NCBI GenBank assembly: GCA_035582835.1
Contig: JAYKAV010002791.1
Coordinates: forward strand, 861,433-925,432
Length of the DNA: 64,000 nucleotides
Direction of reading: 5' to 3'
DNA from: Phoebastria nigripes
Taxonomy: Eukaryota; Chordata; Aves; Procellariiformes; Diomedeidae
In this document: positions 1-64,000 of the stretch, in pieces
Numbering within the stretch: the stretch's first letter is position 1
How the letters are laid out: every line of letters begins with the position of its first letter
Notes under the pieces: generated by a model
Told to the model about the DNA's origin: nothing
What the model saw: only the letters and a program-made list of their open reading frames with translations
The model's database searches: none
Program-made: the position numbers and the translations under genes

Positions 1-1796
1 GCTGTGCCCAAGCCTTTGCAATTCAATGCACCAACACAGTTCAGCTCTATTTCACGAACACCTGAGGACCATATTTTCCACACACCCTATCCTGCAAAGC
101 TCTCATCTCAGAGGTGAAGCTCTGCCCTCTTGATGATACTGTAACATTCAATAAAAGGCCAGATGGCACAACTGTGAGGTGTTACAAGTGGAGATGGCAC
201 CGCTTTATGTGCTTTGTTTCTGCCATGCAGGGAAATTGTTGAAAATTCCCCGATGATCATAGAAAGCAGTTCACATACCTCTGGGAAAAGGCGGGTGCTG
301 AACCTGAACCCTGTTTTCACAGCCTGGAGGGTGTAAAAAAAAAAAAACAAAACCACCAACAAAAACCAAAACCAGCCCTCCCTTAACTCCCTATTCTGAT
401 TGTTTAATTCAATGCTGTGATCAGAATGCATCAGTCCATAAAGTATCTGGTAAAACTGTAATGCCCATGGATCACAAATAAACCCCAGATCACATACAGG
501 TTTTAGGTGTGGTATTTCATAGGAAAGCAGAAATCCTTTTATATTTTTTTCTTCCTCCTAAAATCAAATTATGCATAATAAGGGCCTGAGAGGGATAATC
601 CTTCCTGGATTGCAGAGGGAATCAGCAGAAGCCCCAGAGCATGAGAGAAACACAGAGTGAATCTGGTGCAAATTTATTTTTAATTTTGCTGCTGTTTACA
701 GGCAGCCTACTCCTCTTTCAAATACCACTCCCTCCTCTTCCTGGGGTGAGACACTGTTTGCTTAGAGATGAAACTCCTCAGCCCAGTGTTAAAATAGAGG
801 CCTTAGGGTCTAAGTATGAATATAATGACGAGCATGACTCTGGAAGAATGTATCAGTTTATCCAAAACTGAGAAGCAGCAGTGTTTTCTGGAGGGGCAAC
901 AAGACCAATAATAATTGGTAGAATGCTTTTTTGCTCTGCAAAATCAAACCCTAATTGCTGCAGTGCATCAGAGTTTAGACAGCTAGTAGGCAAATACTCA
1001 CATCTACTTTATAGCTCTACAGCCCAGATGGGAAAGATATGAAATGGCAGTTCAAATACTGTGCCTGTGTCAAATCATTAGGGAGTCTGACTACGAGCTC
1101 TTGTTGTTCTGCAGCCAGAACTAGGTTATATACGTATGTTCAGATTTTGGCTTGTTAGAGAACATTCTGCCAAAGGCATCAGGAAAAACTGAACTTGAAC
1201 AATCTGGACAAAGCTGCGGTTTTGGGTGTTGTTGTTTTTTTTTTCTTTTTAAACCAGTGGTCTGGTCTACTCTTCAGAAATAGTTAAAGAGCTAACAGCA
1301 GACGGGTTGTTGGAGAGTATCTGTATACCTTGACTGAGATTACAGTGAGAATCTAGGAATTCTTCAAGTTTTCCAGCCTCCAATTTTCTCTTCTGTGTGG
1401 AAATAAATGACAGAAGAGAAAACTGGTGACATTTTGAAGTCTCTTTGGAAAGAAAGAACAATTTAGCAACATCATTACTATAGACTGTAACACACTTATG
1501 AACAGCATGTAATATAAGCTTTTTAATAATATTTGACTTAATTACCCAGATTACTGTCTCTTCAGTATTTCATGGTTATCGCTGAACACCTTCAATTTAC
1601 ATTCTTAAATAAGTTACTGTGTAAATAAAGTATGCTCAGAGTTCTTGGATGTGGACAGTACTTACATTTAATTACAGATGATCTGGATATGTTTATAGGT
1701 GCAAAATACATTAAAATTGTTTACAGGAAATAAGCTCAACTAGCACTAAACTCTGGAATCTAAATGTTCACAACAGCATTGACAGTAGCTCAGCTA
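1..1796. other. Sequence downstream of PREP, no gene recognised
   Basis: AT-rich non-coding sequence beyond the 3' end of PREP. It contains short A-rich and T-rich patches (near 337-370 and 1236-1250). Short open frames on both strands show no recognisable domain. The leftmost bases may still belong to an extended PREP 3' UTR. Confidence 0.6.
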
Positions 1797-1802
1797 TTTA
1801 TT
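1797..1802 (-). promoter_or_regulatory. PREP: Candidate poly(A) signal AATAAA for PREP
   Basis: TTTATT on the plus strand reads AATAAA on the PREP strand, about 225 bases after the stop. It is the first canonical hexamer downstream. Such hexamers are frequent by chance in AT-rich DNA, so this is a candidate only. Confidence 0.5.
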
Positions 1803-2026
1803 TGAACATGCTTTTCAAAATGTACTTTGGATCGCAGTAGAAAAGAAATTCAAAGAAATGCCAAAAAGAGGGAAGCACAGAAGATCAAAACTCCATAGCA
1901 GGTCGGATCAATAAAATATTAAACTGCAGTTCTTAAATGTAAGTACTACACCAAGTAGTAGTCTGGTTGGTCTTAAATGGTGTTAAAGCCCTTGTTTTCT
2001 AAAGGAGACAGTAATAAGCATTTTGC
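1797..2026 (-). other. PREP: PREP 3' untranslated region (probable extent)
   Basis: This is non-coding sequence directly after the TAG stop, read on the minus strand, up to the first canonical AATAAA. The real cleavage site would lie about 10-30 bases further (roughly 1767-1787). The extent is inferred only from the signal. Longer forms are possible, because ATTAAA variants occur on the same strand at 1667-1672 and 1521-1526. Confidence 0.55.
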
Positions 2027-55401
<53,375 letters not shown>

Positions 55402-55915
55402 CTGCAAGATCAAACATATAATGTAAATTCTTCAACTCCTGAAACAAAACCTTTTAACACCTGAGGGCACGGTCTTCCTGACAATTGCTGTAGGCTCCTT
55501 CTTGAACAACGGTAGTTAGTGACCAGAAGAGGTACAGCTATGGAAAGGGCCAAATATGTACTAAGCATTAAGAACTTACAAAGAATTCTCCAGATTAATA
55601 GGCTGCAGTGGAAAAACACCAGTTCATGGACATGTTAACGTACTGGTTTTGAGGAATTTCTAGCAAAATACACGCAGAATACTGACAGAACTATACCTAG
55701 CGTTTCACCAGCTTTCCTAATGGGCTGCTGGAAAGCTCAGATATTCGCTGCAGAGGTGCTTCTACCACACTGACTGCTGTGGAGCCGATGCCTCCGAGCA
55801 CATCAGCTTCTTGCCAACAGAGCTCACAAGCCTCCATTTCTACAGACTTCTTGGAAGGGGGAGTCGCAGCTGAGTCAAAAGACTCTGCACTAAGCTTTCA
55901 AGCTCAATTTTGTTA

Positions 55916-55955
55916 TTATTCTTTTTTTTTTCTTTTCTTTTCTTTTTTCTTTTCT
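55916..55955. repeat. Polypyrimidine (TTTTC)n tract
   Basis: Imperfect T-rich TTTTC units on the plus strand, giving a polypurine GAAAA tract in the PREP transcript about 515 bases before the 55401 acceptor. Confidence 0.9.
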
Positions 55956-58900
55956 GCAAAAAAAGTTACTTTTTCTTAAAGTGGAAAGTTCTCCATCCTC
56001 CTTAAAAGCCCGGAACTTCCCACAGAGTAGAAATGATGCTATTTGAATAAGTACAATAAACTTCAACATCAGGAATTTCCCTGTCAATTCAGAAACAACA
56101 TTCCTGAAGTGTTGTTCTGCAGAAGCTTGTCACCACCAAAGGACAACTACAGACGGTTAGATAAAATGTTAACTTCTGGGTTTGCGAAGAATGAAATTGC
56201 ATTTTTCCTATCAACCTTCTAGAATATCACACTCACTAATAGAAGTGCACTTCTCTCAAACGTGAATTGCCTCAGTTTACTCACTCTGTACCACAGTGTT
56301 AGTATTGACTCAACCTGGAGTTGGGACTGAAAGACTCCACTACTTTTTATTCACATTTTACTGTTTTGCAATAGGNTTAGAGGCTAGTAGAAAGAAAAAG
56401 CAGCAAGGCTAGATCAGATATGTAATATGCTTGTTATATCTACAACCCAACATGTCAACCAAACTCATGCATCGCACATTAGCTATGCTGAAAAATCAGA
56501 ATCTTTATTGATACATGAAATTAAAGCTTTTACATCTTAAAGTAACATTTGGCACACTCTGCCTCTTTCCTAAAATGAAAGGTTGGGTCTTTGCTTGTAA
56601 GTATAAATAAATAAACTGTGCATAAATCTGTTCATGAAACTCTATAATATAATGTTTGCGTCAATAAAACAGCTCATCAGCTTATTTTATAATACTAAAA
56701 GCTGAGCAGAATAATGGAAGTAGATCATAGCTGAGCTGTAATTACTGTAAGTTTAAAAAAAGAAAAAGAGTAATTGAGGAAGCAGTGAGATGGCTAAGGT
56801 CACTTTAAACCCATTAAATGTAATAAGAGAGTATAGCCAGGCCTAGTACATTCATAAAGCTCGTATCTCTTAATTGCCGTTTTGGTTTAAGGAAAACTTC
56901 CCTATCTCTTCATGCAAAGTGATAAATTAGCCAATTAAATTCTACTTTTCATACTGCTGTAATACAAACTTTCCAGACAACCCAGTCAACTTAGTATCCT
57001 GGCTCTGAGTGAACCAATTGCATGTTAAATCTTGATTTTTCACTGAGGTCCAAAGTTTTGTCCCTCACAAGAGATTTAATGTTGAAGAAAAGTCCTGCTA
57101 AGTCCCTCCAGTTGCTCAGAGTTCTATAGAGAAAACCTGCTTTGATGCCCAGTAAAAGAAAGAAAATCCAGCCTACAGTGAACTCTGATATACACCAGTG
57201 AAACTGTTTTAAGATCTCAAGTCACATGCACAAGTGTTTTAGTAAATAAAAACTTAACTGCAGTGTAACACCATAACAATATTGGAACATTTGTATTTTA
57301 GTATCTGACAGAATGAAACCATCCTACTAAAGAAGAACAAGACTTCATAAAAAGGAATCCCTAGACTGATGAAAAAAACCCACTTTTTTAATGGTAAATG
57401 CGCACAATAACTGTAGTCTCCATGATTGCAACAGAAGTTGGATTCCGTGAAGAAAAAGGACAATAATGCGACATTAGGGATTTACATTGCTGCCTTGCAA
57501 CTCATTCATCCACTCCCAAATGCACAGCTAGCAAAACAGTGAGAGGGTTGATATTCTACAGGGATACACTAAGCTGTTACTGCAAAATCAAGAGCATTCA
57601 TCTTGTTAAAGTGCATGTTATACAGTCCTTAGAAGACAAATATTGCAGATGAATTACCTCTAAACCATTGTCTCACTGAAGTGGTTAAATATGCCAATAT
57701 CCAGTCTAAGTCTATCTAGGCGGTAACGAGGCAATTACAAGCAGCTGAAAGAGACCGTTACATCAGGTACATCACTACTGTACAGAGTATGTGTGGCAGT
57801 TTTCCAGTGAGAGGAAGAAACCCTTTGCAATGAGACAGATATCAGACATAAGAGGATGCATCTTTATGGCTGGTTGCAGCTGATCCAGTTGTGGCCCATG
57901 ACTGAAAGGATGTTTGTTCTAGCATTGCCTTAGATTACCCTGTTTAGCTCTCTCCTTTGGGCTAGGAATAACAACCTGGTGACCAGCTCAGCCAGTTCAC
58001 TGGGCACTAATATGGCTGAAAACTGATGGGGGTGTGGGAAACCATTTATCTCCAGGTCACACCAGTGGCAGCACAAGGGAGGGGCAGGCCCATGCAGCTT
58101 ACTAGCATGGCACTGCCGCCCTGCCGAGCACTCTAGCCTTGCTGCCAAGCTGAGCTAACACCTAATCATCACCATAGAGGAGTTTGTCCTTCATCACATT
58201 GCTCCTAGCCTGCTGCTTCTGTTTTGCTCATCTGCCCCAGTAGTGAGTTGGTTCAATGAGTTAAATGACTAAAAAAAAAATTGTGCCACAAAATAAAGTT
58301 TTCTCTTTCGCTGCCTGAACCAGCTCACTGCTTGGGCAGAGGAGTGCCACTACGTACAAGGCAGCCAGCATGCACAAGGCAGCAGCAGAGAGAGAGGTTG
58401 AAGAGGAGCAACATTTTTCATTAGCAATGAGCCATAAACTGCACCCTCCCATTTCTCCCTCCTCCATCAGCGTGTCTCCACCTTCATGCTTGGTTTGGCA
58501 TTTGCCCAAGTGAATAGTAAAGCTGATTAAATTAGCTAACCTAGAAGAAAGCTATCTCTATTTTACAGGTTTTTTTTTTCCCTGTGACAGATTAGCGAGT
58601 GCAATCACCTAACCACAGGGTCAGATGGGTGAAGATGCTGACTGACTCAACAGGAGGGGATGCTGTTAGGTAATCCAGAGNATGAGAAGATAGATGGGAC
58701 ATCTCCCCTTTCCATGGCAGCAACTGCTTAGTCTGGCTCTGCTTGTCTCATAAAACTGCTCTCTTCAGTACCCAAAAAGCCCAGGGGAATGGACAAGGCA
58801 GATTTTTATTAAAGACAGCACATTACACCAGGAGGAGAGTTTGCTTGAATAAACACAATTTGAAGTGTAAAGCATACCTCGTCAAAGATTCTGTCTTTCT

Positions 58901-61900
58901 GTAAGTGTCAGGAATACATCCACAAGTCTGTCTAGATAGACATGCATTTCCAATTCAAACTCTGTGCAAGCAGATTAAGCATAACTCTTCTTTTTCATCA
59001 TGTCTTTCTTTTGTTTACATGTGTGACTACCGAGTACTAGGAAAGGTATCTGCGTGCAGCTTTCACCTGGCCTGAATTTAGGATGGATAATTCTGCAGTA
59101 ACTAGTTAAACATTCAAAAGCATGGTGAACTATGTACTGAGGCCTCAAGCAGTGCTCATTTCCTTACAGCACNTTCTCTGTACATGTGGAACAGAGCACA
59201 CACTTACAGAAGCTGAATGAGCCAGGCTGAGAGCTGTTATCTAAGCATCAGAAGAGGATGTTCCAGTGATCAGAGGTAAGCAAAAAAGTGGTTTAGCATG
59301 CAGTGCAGATATGGGAAAGTGCACTTGATCATGGAGGACCCTCATTATAACTTCTGGAAGAATAATAAAGATATCTACACGCTATCTAGATGGGACAACA
59401 CAAAGCCTCCCAAGTAACTTGTTGCAACACTAAGTCACGTGCACCAGTTCCCAAGGGACCTGAGAAAGTCAGTGAAGGTATCGATGAATATACAGCCATA
59501 GTCAAAAAACCAGATGCCTTACTTAAGTGCATATAGCTAAGAAAATACAGAGATGAACTATGTGGTTTCACTAAGACAACAGGCATCTGGAAAGGGCTCT
59601 GCAGACTGATAGTCTTCCCAAGAGCTAGACAAGATGCAGGAAACAGAGGTTCAAAATAGACCAGAAGTAATGATAAAAGGNCTAAAATATATAAAATATA
59701 GTTTTCATATAAAATGACCTACGAAAATACCTTATGCCTTACATTAGAGAAAAGATGAGTACACAAGAGCATGATAAAGTGTATAAAACAATGAATGATT
59801 GGGAGCTNTGGTGCCCAAACCTTCTGTCAGAGCAAGGATGTTGGTCCTAGACAGGTCATAGACCACCATAGTTCACCTCATGACTGAAGACTCATGTGAT
59901 CAGCACATCCATTCTTACCAAATGGCCTGAGGTACATGCACACATCCCATCATACAACTGGATGGACACTCACTTGCTGGTTACATACCTGACCAAAAGT
60001 GAATGTGTGCACTGTGGCATGTGGCATGCATGTATCTATCTAGTTATTGAAAGAGGAGAGGGACTACAGAGTCTCAGAAACAAGGAATAGTTTGTTGACC
60101 CCCAAACAGTTCATGCAAACCAGTTCCTCCTCACCTCTGAAGCCCTCCAGCAAAAAGGGCACCAAGGCCCATGAATGGGAGGTTGGTTACCATGATCTAG
60201 AGACAGGTGAAGGACTCTCGCTTCAGTCTCAAACCCAGAACAAACAGCCTCTCAGTTAACAAAAAGAACAGTACATCTATAGGTTATGATTTTAAAAAGC
60301 CCTCCAAAAACAAGGCGAAGGATGGGCACTCAGTTCATTCTCCTTTAAAAGAAAGGAGGGGAGGGTGGAGATGAAGAACTGGATCTTGATAGAGATTTGC
60401 ACGTTTAACCAGCAGCCCTCTGAGAATGTCTGTCTTTGAGGAGAGCCATTGAGAAGTGGCATTTGTAGTGAGGCTCCCTTATCCTTAACACCAGAGCCAC
60501 TGGAGACTTCAGTTTAATCCACATAAGCATACAATGAGACAGATTTATTATACACGGGAAAAGCATGAGGTTGAAGATCTTGACAGTTTACTGTATACTG
60601 CTGCTATAACCTAATCCTTTTCTTTGCCAGTCCTTCCACTAAAACACATTGCTGAAGAGCTATAGATGCTTTTGCCTATATACACTTTATAGCAGGCAGT
60701 TATCCATCATCAAATAATTGCATTGCAATAGGAACTGCAGGTTGAGGATTTATACCCTTTATTCGATGGACAATAAAGCCATGCCACACAACAGAAAATC
60801 ATAATCCTACAGAGCTGGCCCTTCTTCTGCAATGTTTAGGACAAAAGCAACATAGAGTATACAGACAGAATTTTTAAACAAAATCTTTGGATCCACAGAA
60901 GATCAAAAGGGAAATTATATCAGTAAGCATCACAGATTAAGCCCTCAGTCTTGTACTGGCCTCCGAACATAGCAAAACATTCATTGGTCTGCTGAGAGCT
61001 CTCTGTGTAAATGAAGCAGGTTTGCAGCTGAACAATGACAACTACAGGAGAAGGAAAAGCTGATTTGGACAAACTGATTATAACAGCAAGAATGATCACA
61101 GAAAGCCTGTTATCAACCCTCTTTCAGACAGAAAGGATAGAATGGCTGAAAGTCACTGTTCATCAGTTCACAAAATGTTCTCAATACTTCCTTCCATATT
61201 TCATGTTTCATGGAAAGGCCAAACAATCCATTCATGGCAAATAACCTCTCAACTGTGCCAGTGGGAGAGACAGGGCTTAGTGACCAGCTAATGGTAGTTT
61301 TTTTATGAAAAATAGTTTTAGATGTTGTGGAAAAAAGTTTTACGGACAAGGTAAACACTCTCATTTGGCTTTTTTCATATACTCTAGCAGTCAAAATTAT
61401 CAGGTGAAGATGTAAGCGTTAACCTCCATAAATTTATATTCCATTCTAACTTGTCAATTATATTTTTTGTAAGACAGACAGTTTTTCTGGAAATGGGGGA
61501 GAACGCTCAGGAAGTGAACCAAGAGGTTTGGCTCATTATGATGGGACAGGCTTTCTACCCGAAAAAGCAAGCCAAATTTCATTACAGTACATGCATTAAG
61601 CAGGTAAACTTCTACTCAAGGAAAGATCACGATTTTTCAACTGTTAGATTTTACTCTGAATTGATTTTTCAGGGAGGCACTGGAAGATAAGCACATAATG
61701 TGTTTGCCTCTGAATCATAACTGGAATGTTAAAAAGATTTGAAAAAAACCAACCAACCAACCCAGCCAATTATCTTCAGCCTTAACAACTGAGCCTCCAA
61801 CTTAGCTACAGGTATGACTTCCTAAATTGAATTAATTTTAATAGCTGTTCATCAGTTATCTGGAATTCAGTTTGCCTTTCATCTTAAAGATGATAAATTT

Positions 61901-62241
61901 GCTTGATTATTTCAATAAGGAAGATTTTTTAAACAGACTGAAAATACAAATCAAACAAAAAATGCCTTTAAATCTAATCTGCTTACAGAAAAGCCTTAAA
62001 AACAGTGTAATTTTGGTTTTGTGATTCCATATATAGAGAGAGTAACATCCACCTTGAGTATCTACATGCAAAACTGTAACTTCAGAGCATATGGGTTTTA
62101 TGTATGTTTTACACTACAATTATAACACATCCACCTCCTAAACTTGAATGATCAATGCATTCAGTACTACCAGCATGGGAGACAGAAGAGAAAGAAACAT
62201 GCTGGTTTAGTTCAATACTTGGCTACTGACAGATTAATCAA

Positions 62242-62269
62242 CATCTATACAACATGCATCTATACAACA
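62242..62269. repeat. 15-base direct repeat
   Basis: CATCTATACAACA is repeated with a 15-base period (CATCTATACAACATG then CATCTATACAACAGC). Confidence 0.7.
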
Positions 62270-63913
62270 GCACATCCTAGTAGGATGTAAGAGGACAGTA
62301 ACTTCACAGCCTTAACACTTTCAGTTCCAAAAAACTGGACACTGCCAAAAAGCTTTATAAAAGCAGAAGTCACATAGGTACATGCACTATTAAGCACTTT
62401 CAACTTATTTACTTACTTTCATTTTCTATGTTTTCCCCATTAATTTAAGAGTTAAAGTACATATTTTACTGAAAATTTTATAAACAGAAATGTATGTGTC
62501 TCTATGTTAGGTCTTAAATCCTGTGAAGATAAAAATCTTATTTTTAGTTAAGTCATGCTATTTCCTTCTTACCTCACTGTATTTTTAAGGTAAATTTTAA
62601 CAAAGTCTCTGTATGTACTCTTTGAACTCTGGATTTTTTTTCATCTTTATTTCTAGAAGGAAATCAGTAGTTAAACTCTACAACTTAGGACTCTGTTAGT
62701 GGATTATTTTTTCTTTTTCAGTCTCAGGAAAATGGATTAAAATCACTCATTCCCTCATAATTTCTGCTTTTTATATGTTTCCCACTGAAGAGAAAGCTCT
62801 TGCTCCCCAAATTTTATTTTCATAGAGAATCACCTGCATCCTTTATAGATTTCATTTTCCAATATTAACTTAACTACATAGCCTGTAGTACATTTTAAAT
62901 GGCTTAAAATTTATAATACATGGGTATACATATATTTACACCTCTCATTATGTGTACAGACACATATATACACGTCAAGTTTTGAACACCTTTGCTATAG
63001 CAGAGAAATANCCTTTGCCAGTGGGCTGTCAATCACTAACTGAAAATTTGTTTCACTTGCTAGTGGTACCTGGCAACCTCTTTCCATCTCCGCAAACCTT
63101 AATCACGGTATACATAAAGCTTTTCATCACAGGAGGAAAAAAACCAACCCAAATCTCATGGTGCAATTTAAACTTTGTCTAGTAGTCACATCTCCTTTTA
63201 GTATTCTCCCATTTATATTTTTTCTTTTCCTTTCTTGGATTTACCCTATACACCGTAACAGACAACGTTCAACTACTGTATGTCACATGGCCATAATTCC
63301 CTACAAGTACTTATTGAATGTATTCTCCCTATATTTCTCATCATATCAGAGAGCATCCTGTATCTCATACTGATGACTCCTGGATATTTAGATATAACAG
63401 AGAATTCAGTATTAGGCTGCTNTCATCTTTCAGAGTATGTTAAAACAATTTTAGTTTGCTTTAGGATAGCTACAGTACACAGCTTTCAAATAGTGGTGTA
63501 CAGCACCTTCCTATGTGAAATAAGAGCAGAGAAGAGCAGATCATGGCTATACATTGATGCATTGTGCCCATCCGTCCAGTCTGTCTCAGAGGCTCTATCC
63601 TGAAAGCACAAATGTACCCAAGAACCTCAGTGCTTAGGAGGTTTCTACCAGTTAGAGTATCTCTAACCGAAATAGTTTACTTCACCTGCAAACCTTGAGC
63701 CACCGCACTGATGTTAATCTCTTGCTTCCTACTTCTCCTGCCAGCAGCTGCATCAACTGTGCATCTTCACTTGATTTGCACCTTCCAACTGCTGAAGGCT
63801 TTTCTTCAGAAATACTCTGAAATTATGAGTCAGCTACCCTGTTCTACAGACATTACTCCTTCTGAGACCTCTGACTTTGCTCCACCAGCAGCTTTCTTAA
63901 AAAAGAAGCAAAC

Positions 63914-64000
63914 TGTCATGGTTTCGGCTGGGATAGAGTTAATTTTCTTCCTAGTGCTGCGTTTTGGATTTAGGATGAGAAGAATGTTGATAACACACTG
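63914..64000 (+). mobile_element. Start of a second LTR of the same family, cut by window edge
   Basis: From TGTCATGGTTTCGGCTGGGA onward this matches the left end of the LTR at 5666 (shared blocks around GGCTGGGA-AGAGTTAA-TTTCTTCC and GTTTTGG) and begins with an intact TGTC. It lacks about 17 bases present in the first copy after the TTCTTCCTAGT block, and it diverges elsewhere. Whether it is solo or part of a longer provirus cannot be seen. Confidence 0.85.

Larger units (their letters stand above)
55402..64000 (-). other. PREP: PREP intron upstream of residue 275, at least 8.6 kb, runs off window
   Basis: Intron (phase 1) whose 5' end lies beyond the window. It contains a TTTTC-rich tract (55916-55955) and the start of an LTR (63914-64000). 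I searched its minus strand for the preceding PREP segment (around Cys255 and Trp262) and did not find it. A slightly GC-richer patch at 57840-58520 has no recognisable content. Confidence 0.8.

Overview
This is intronic and exonic DNA from a vertebrate, almost certainly a bird. Gene density is low, exons are separated by kilobases and every junction follows GT-AG. The interspersed repeats are CR1-type LINE pieces, including 3' ends carrying ATTCTATG-like tails, and LTRs that resemble a retroviral LTR family common in Neoaves. The bird assignment rests on these repeats; I cannot name the species.

One gene accounts for all the coding sequence I can support: PREP (prolyl endopeptidase, a cytosolic serine peptidase of family S9A), on the minus strand. 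Eight consecutive exons lie between 55401 (5' side) and 2027 (stop codon). Read in order 55401-55210, 45417-45220, 41520-41417, 19723-19587, 13477-13383, 10443-10312, 4877-4721 and 2321-2027, they give 1310 coding bases with matching phases at every junction. They encode residues 275 (split codon) to 710, which reproduces the mammalian PREP numbering: Ser554, Asp641 and His680 (the catalytic triad) all fall at the expected residues. The first roughly 274 residues, presumably seven exons, lie beyond the right edge.

Layout: 1-1770 is sequence downstream of PREP with no recognised gene. 1797-2026 holds the 3' UTR with a candidate poly(A) signal. 2027-55401 is the 3' part of PREP. 55402-64000 is the next intron upstream. 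The introns hold a CpG-rich solo LTR (about 5666-6250), a decayed CR1/L3-like reverse transcriptase relic on the minus strand (about 6780-7560), a second LINE relic on the plus strand (about 30690-31262) split by a 28-base T run, CR1 3' ends (about 38850-39001 plus, about 53896-53980 minus), several simple repeats, and the start of a second LTR of the same family at the right edge (63914 onward).

I found no RNA gene, CRISPR array, operon or undescribed multigene system. The points most worth checking are the three in-frame skippable PREP exons (one of them carrying the nucleophile), a Z-DNA/polypurine microsatellite just inside one of the flanking introns, two non-mammalian cysteines near the active site, and the well-preserved CpG-rich LTR.
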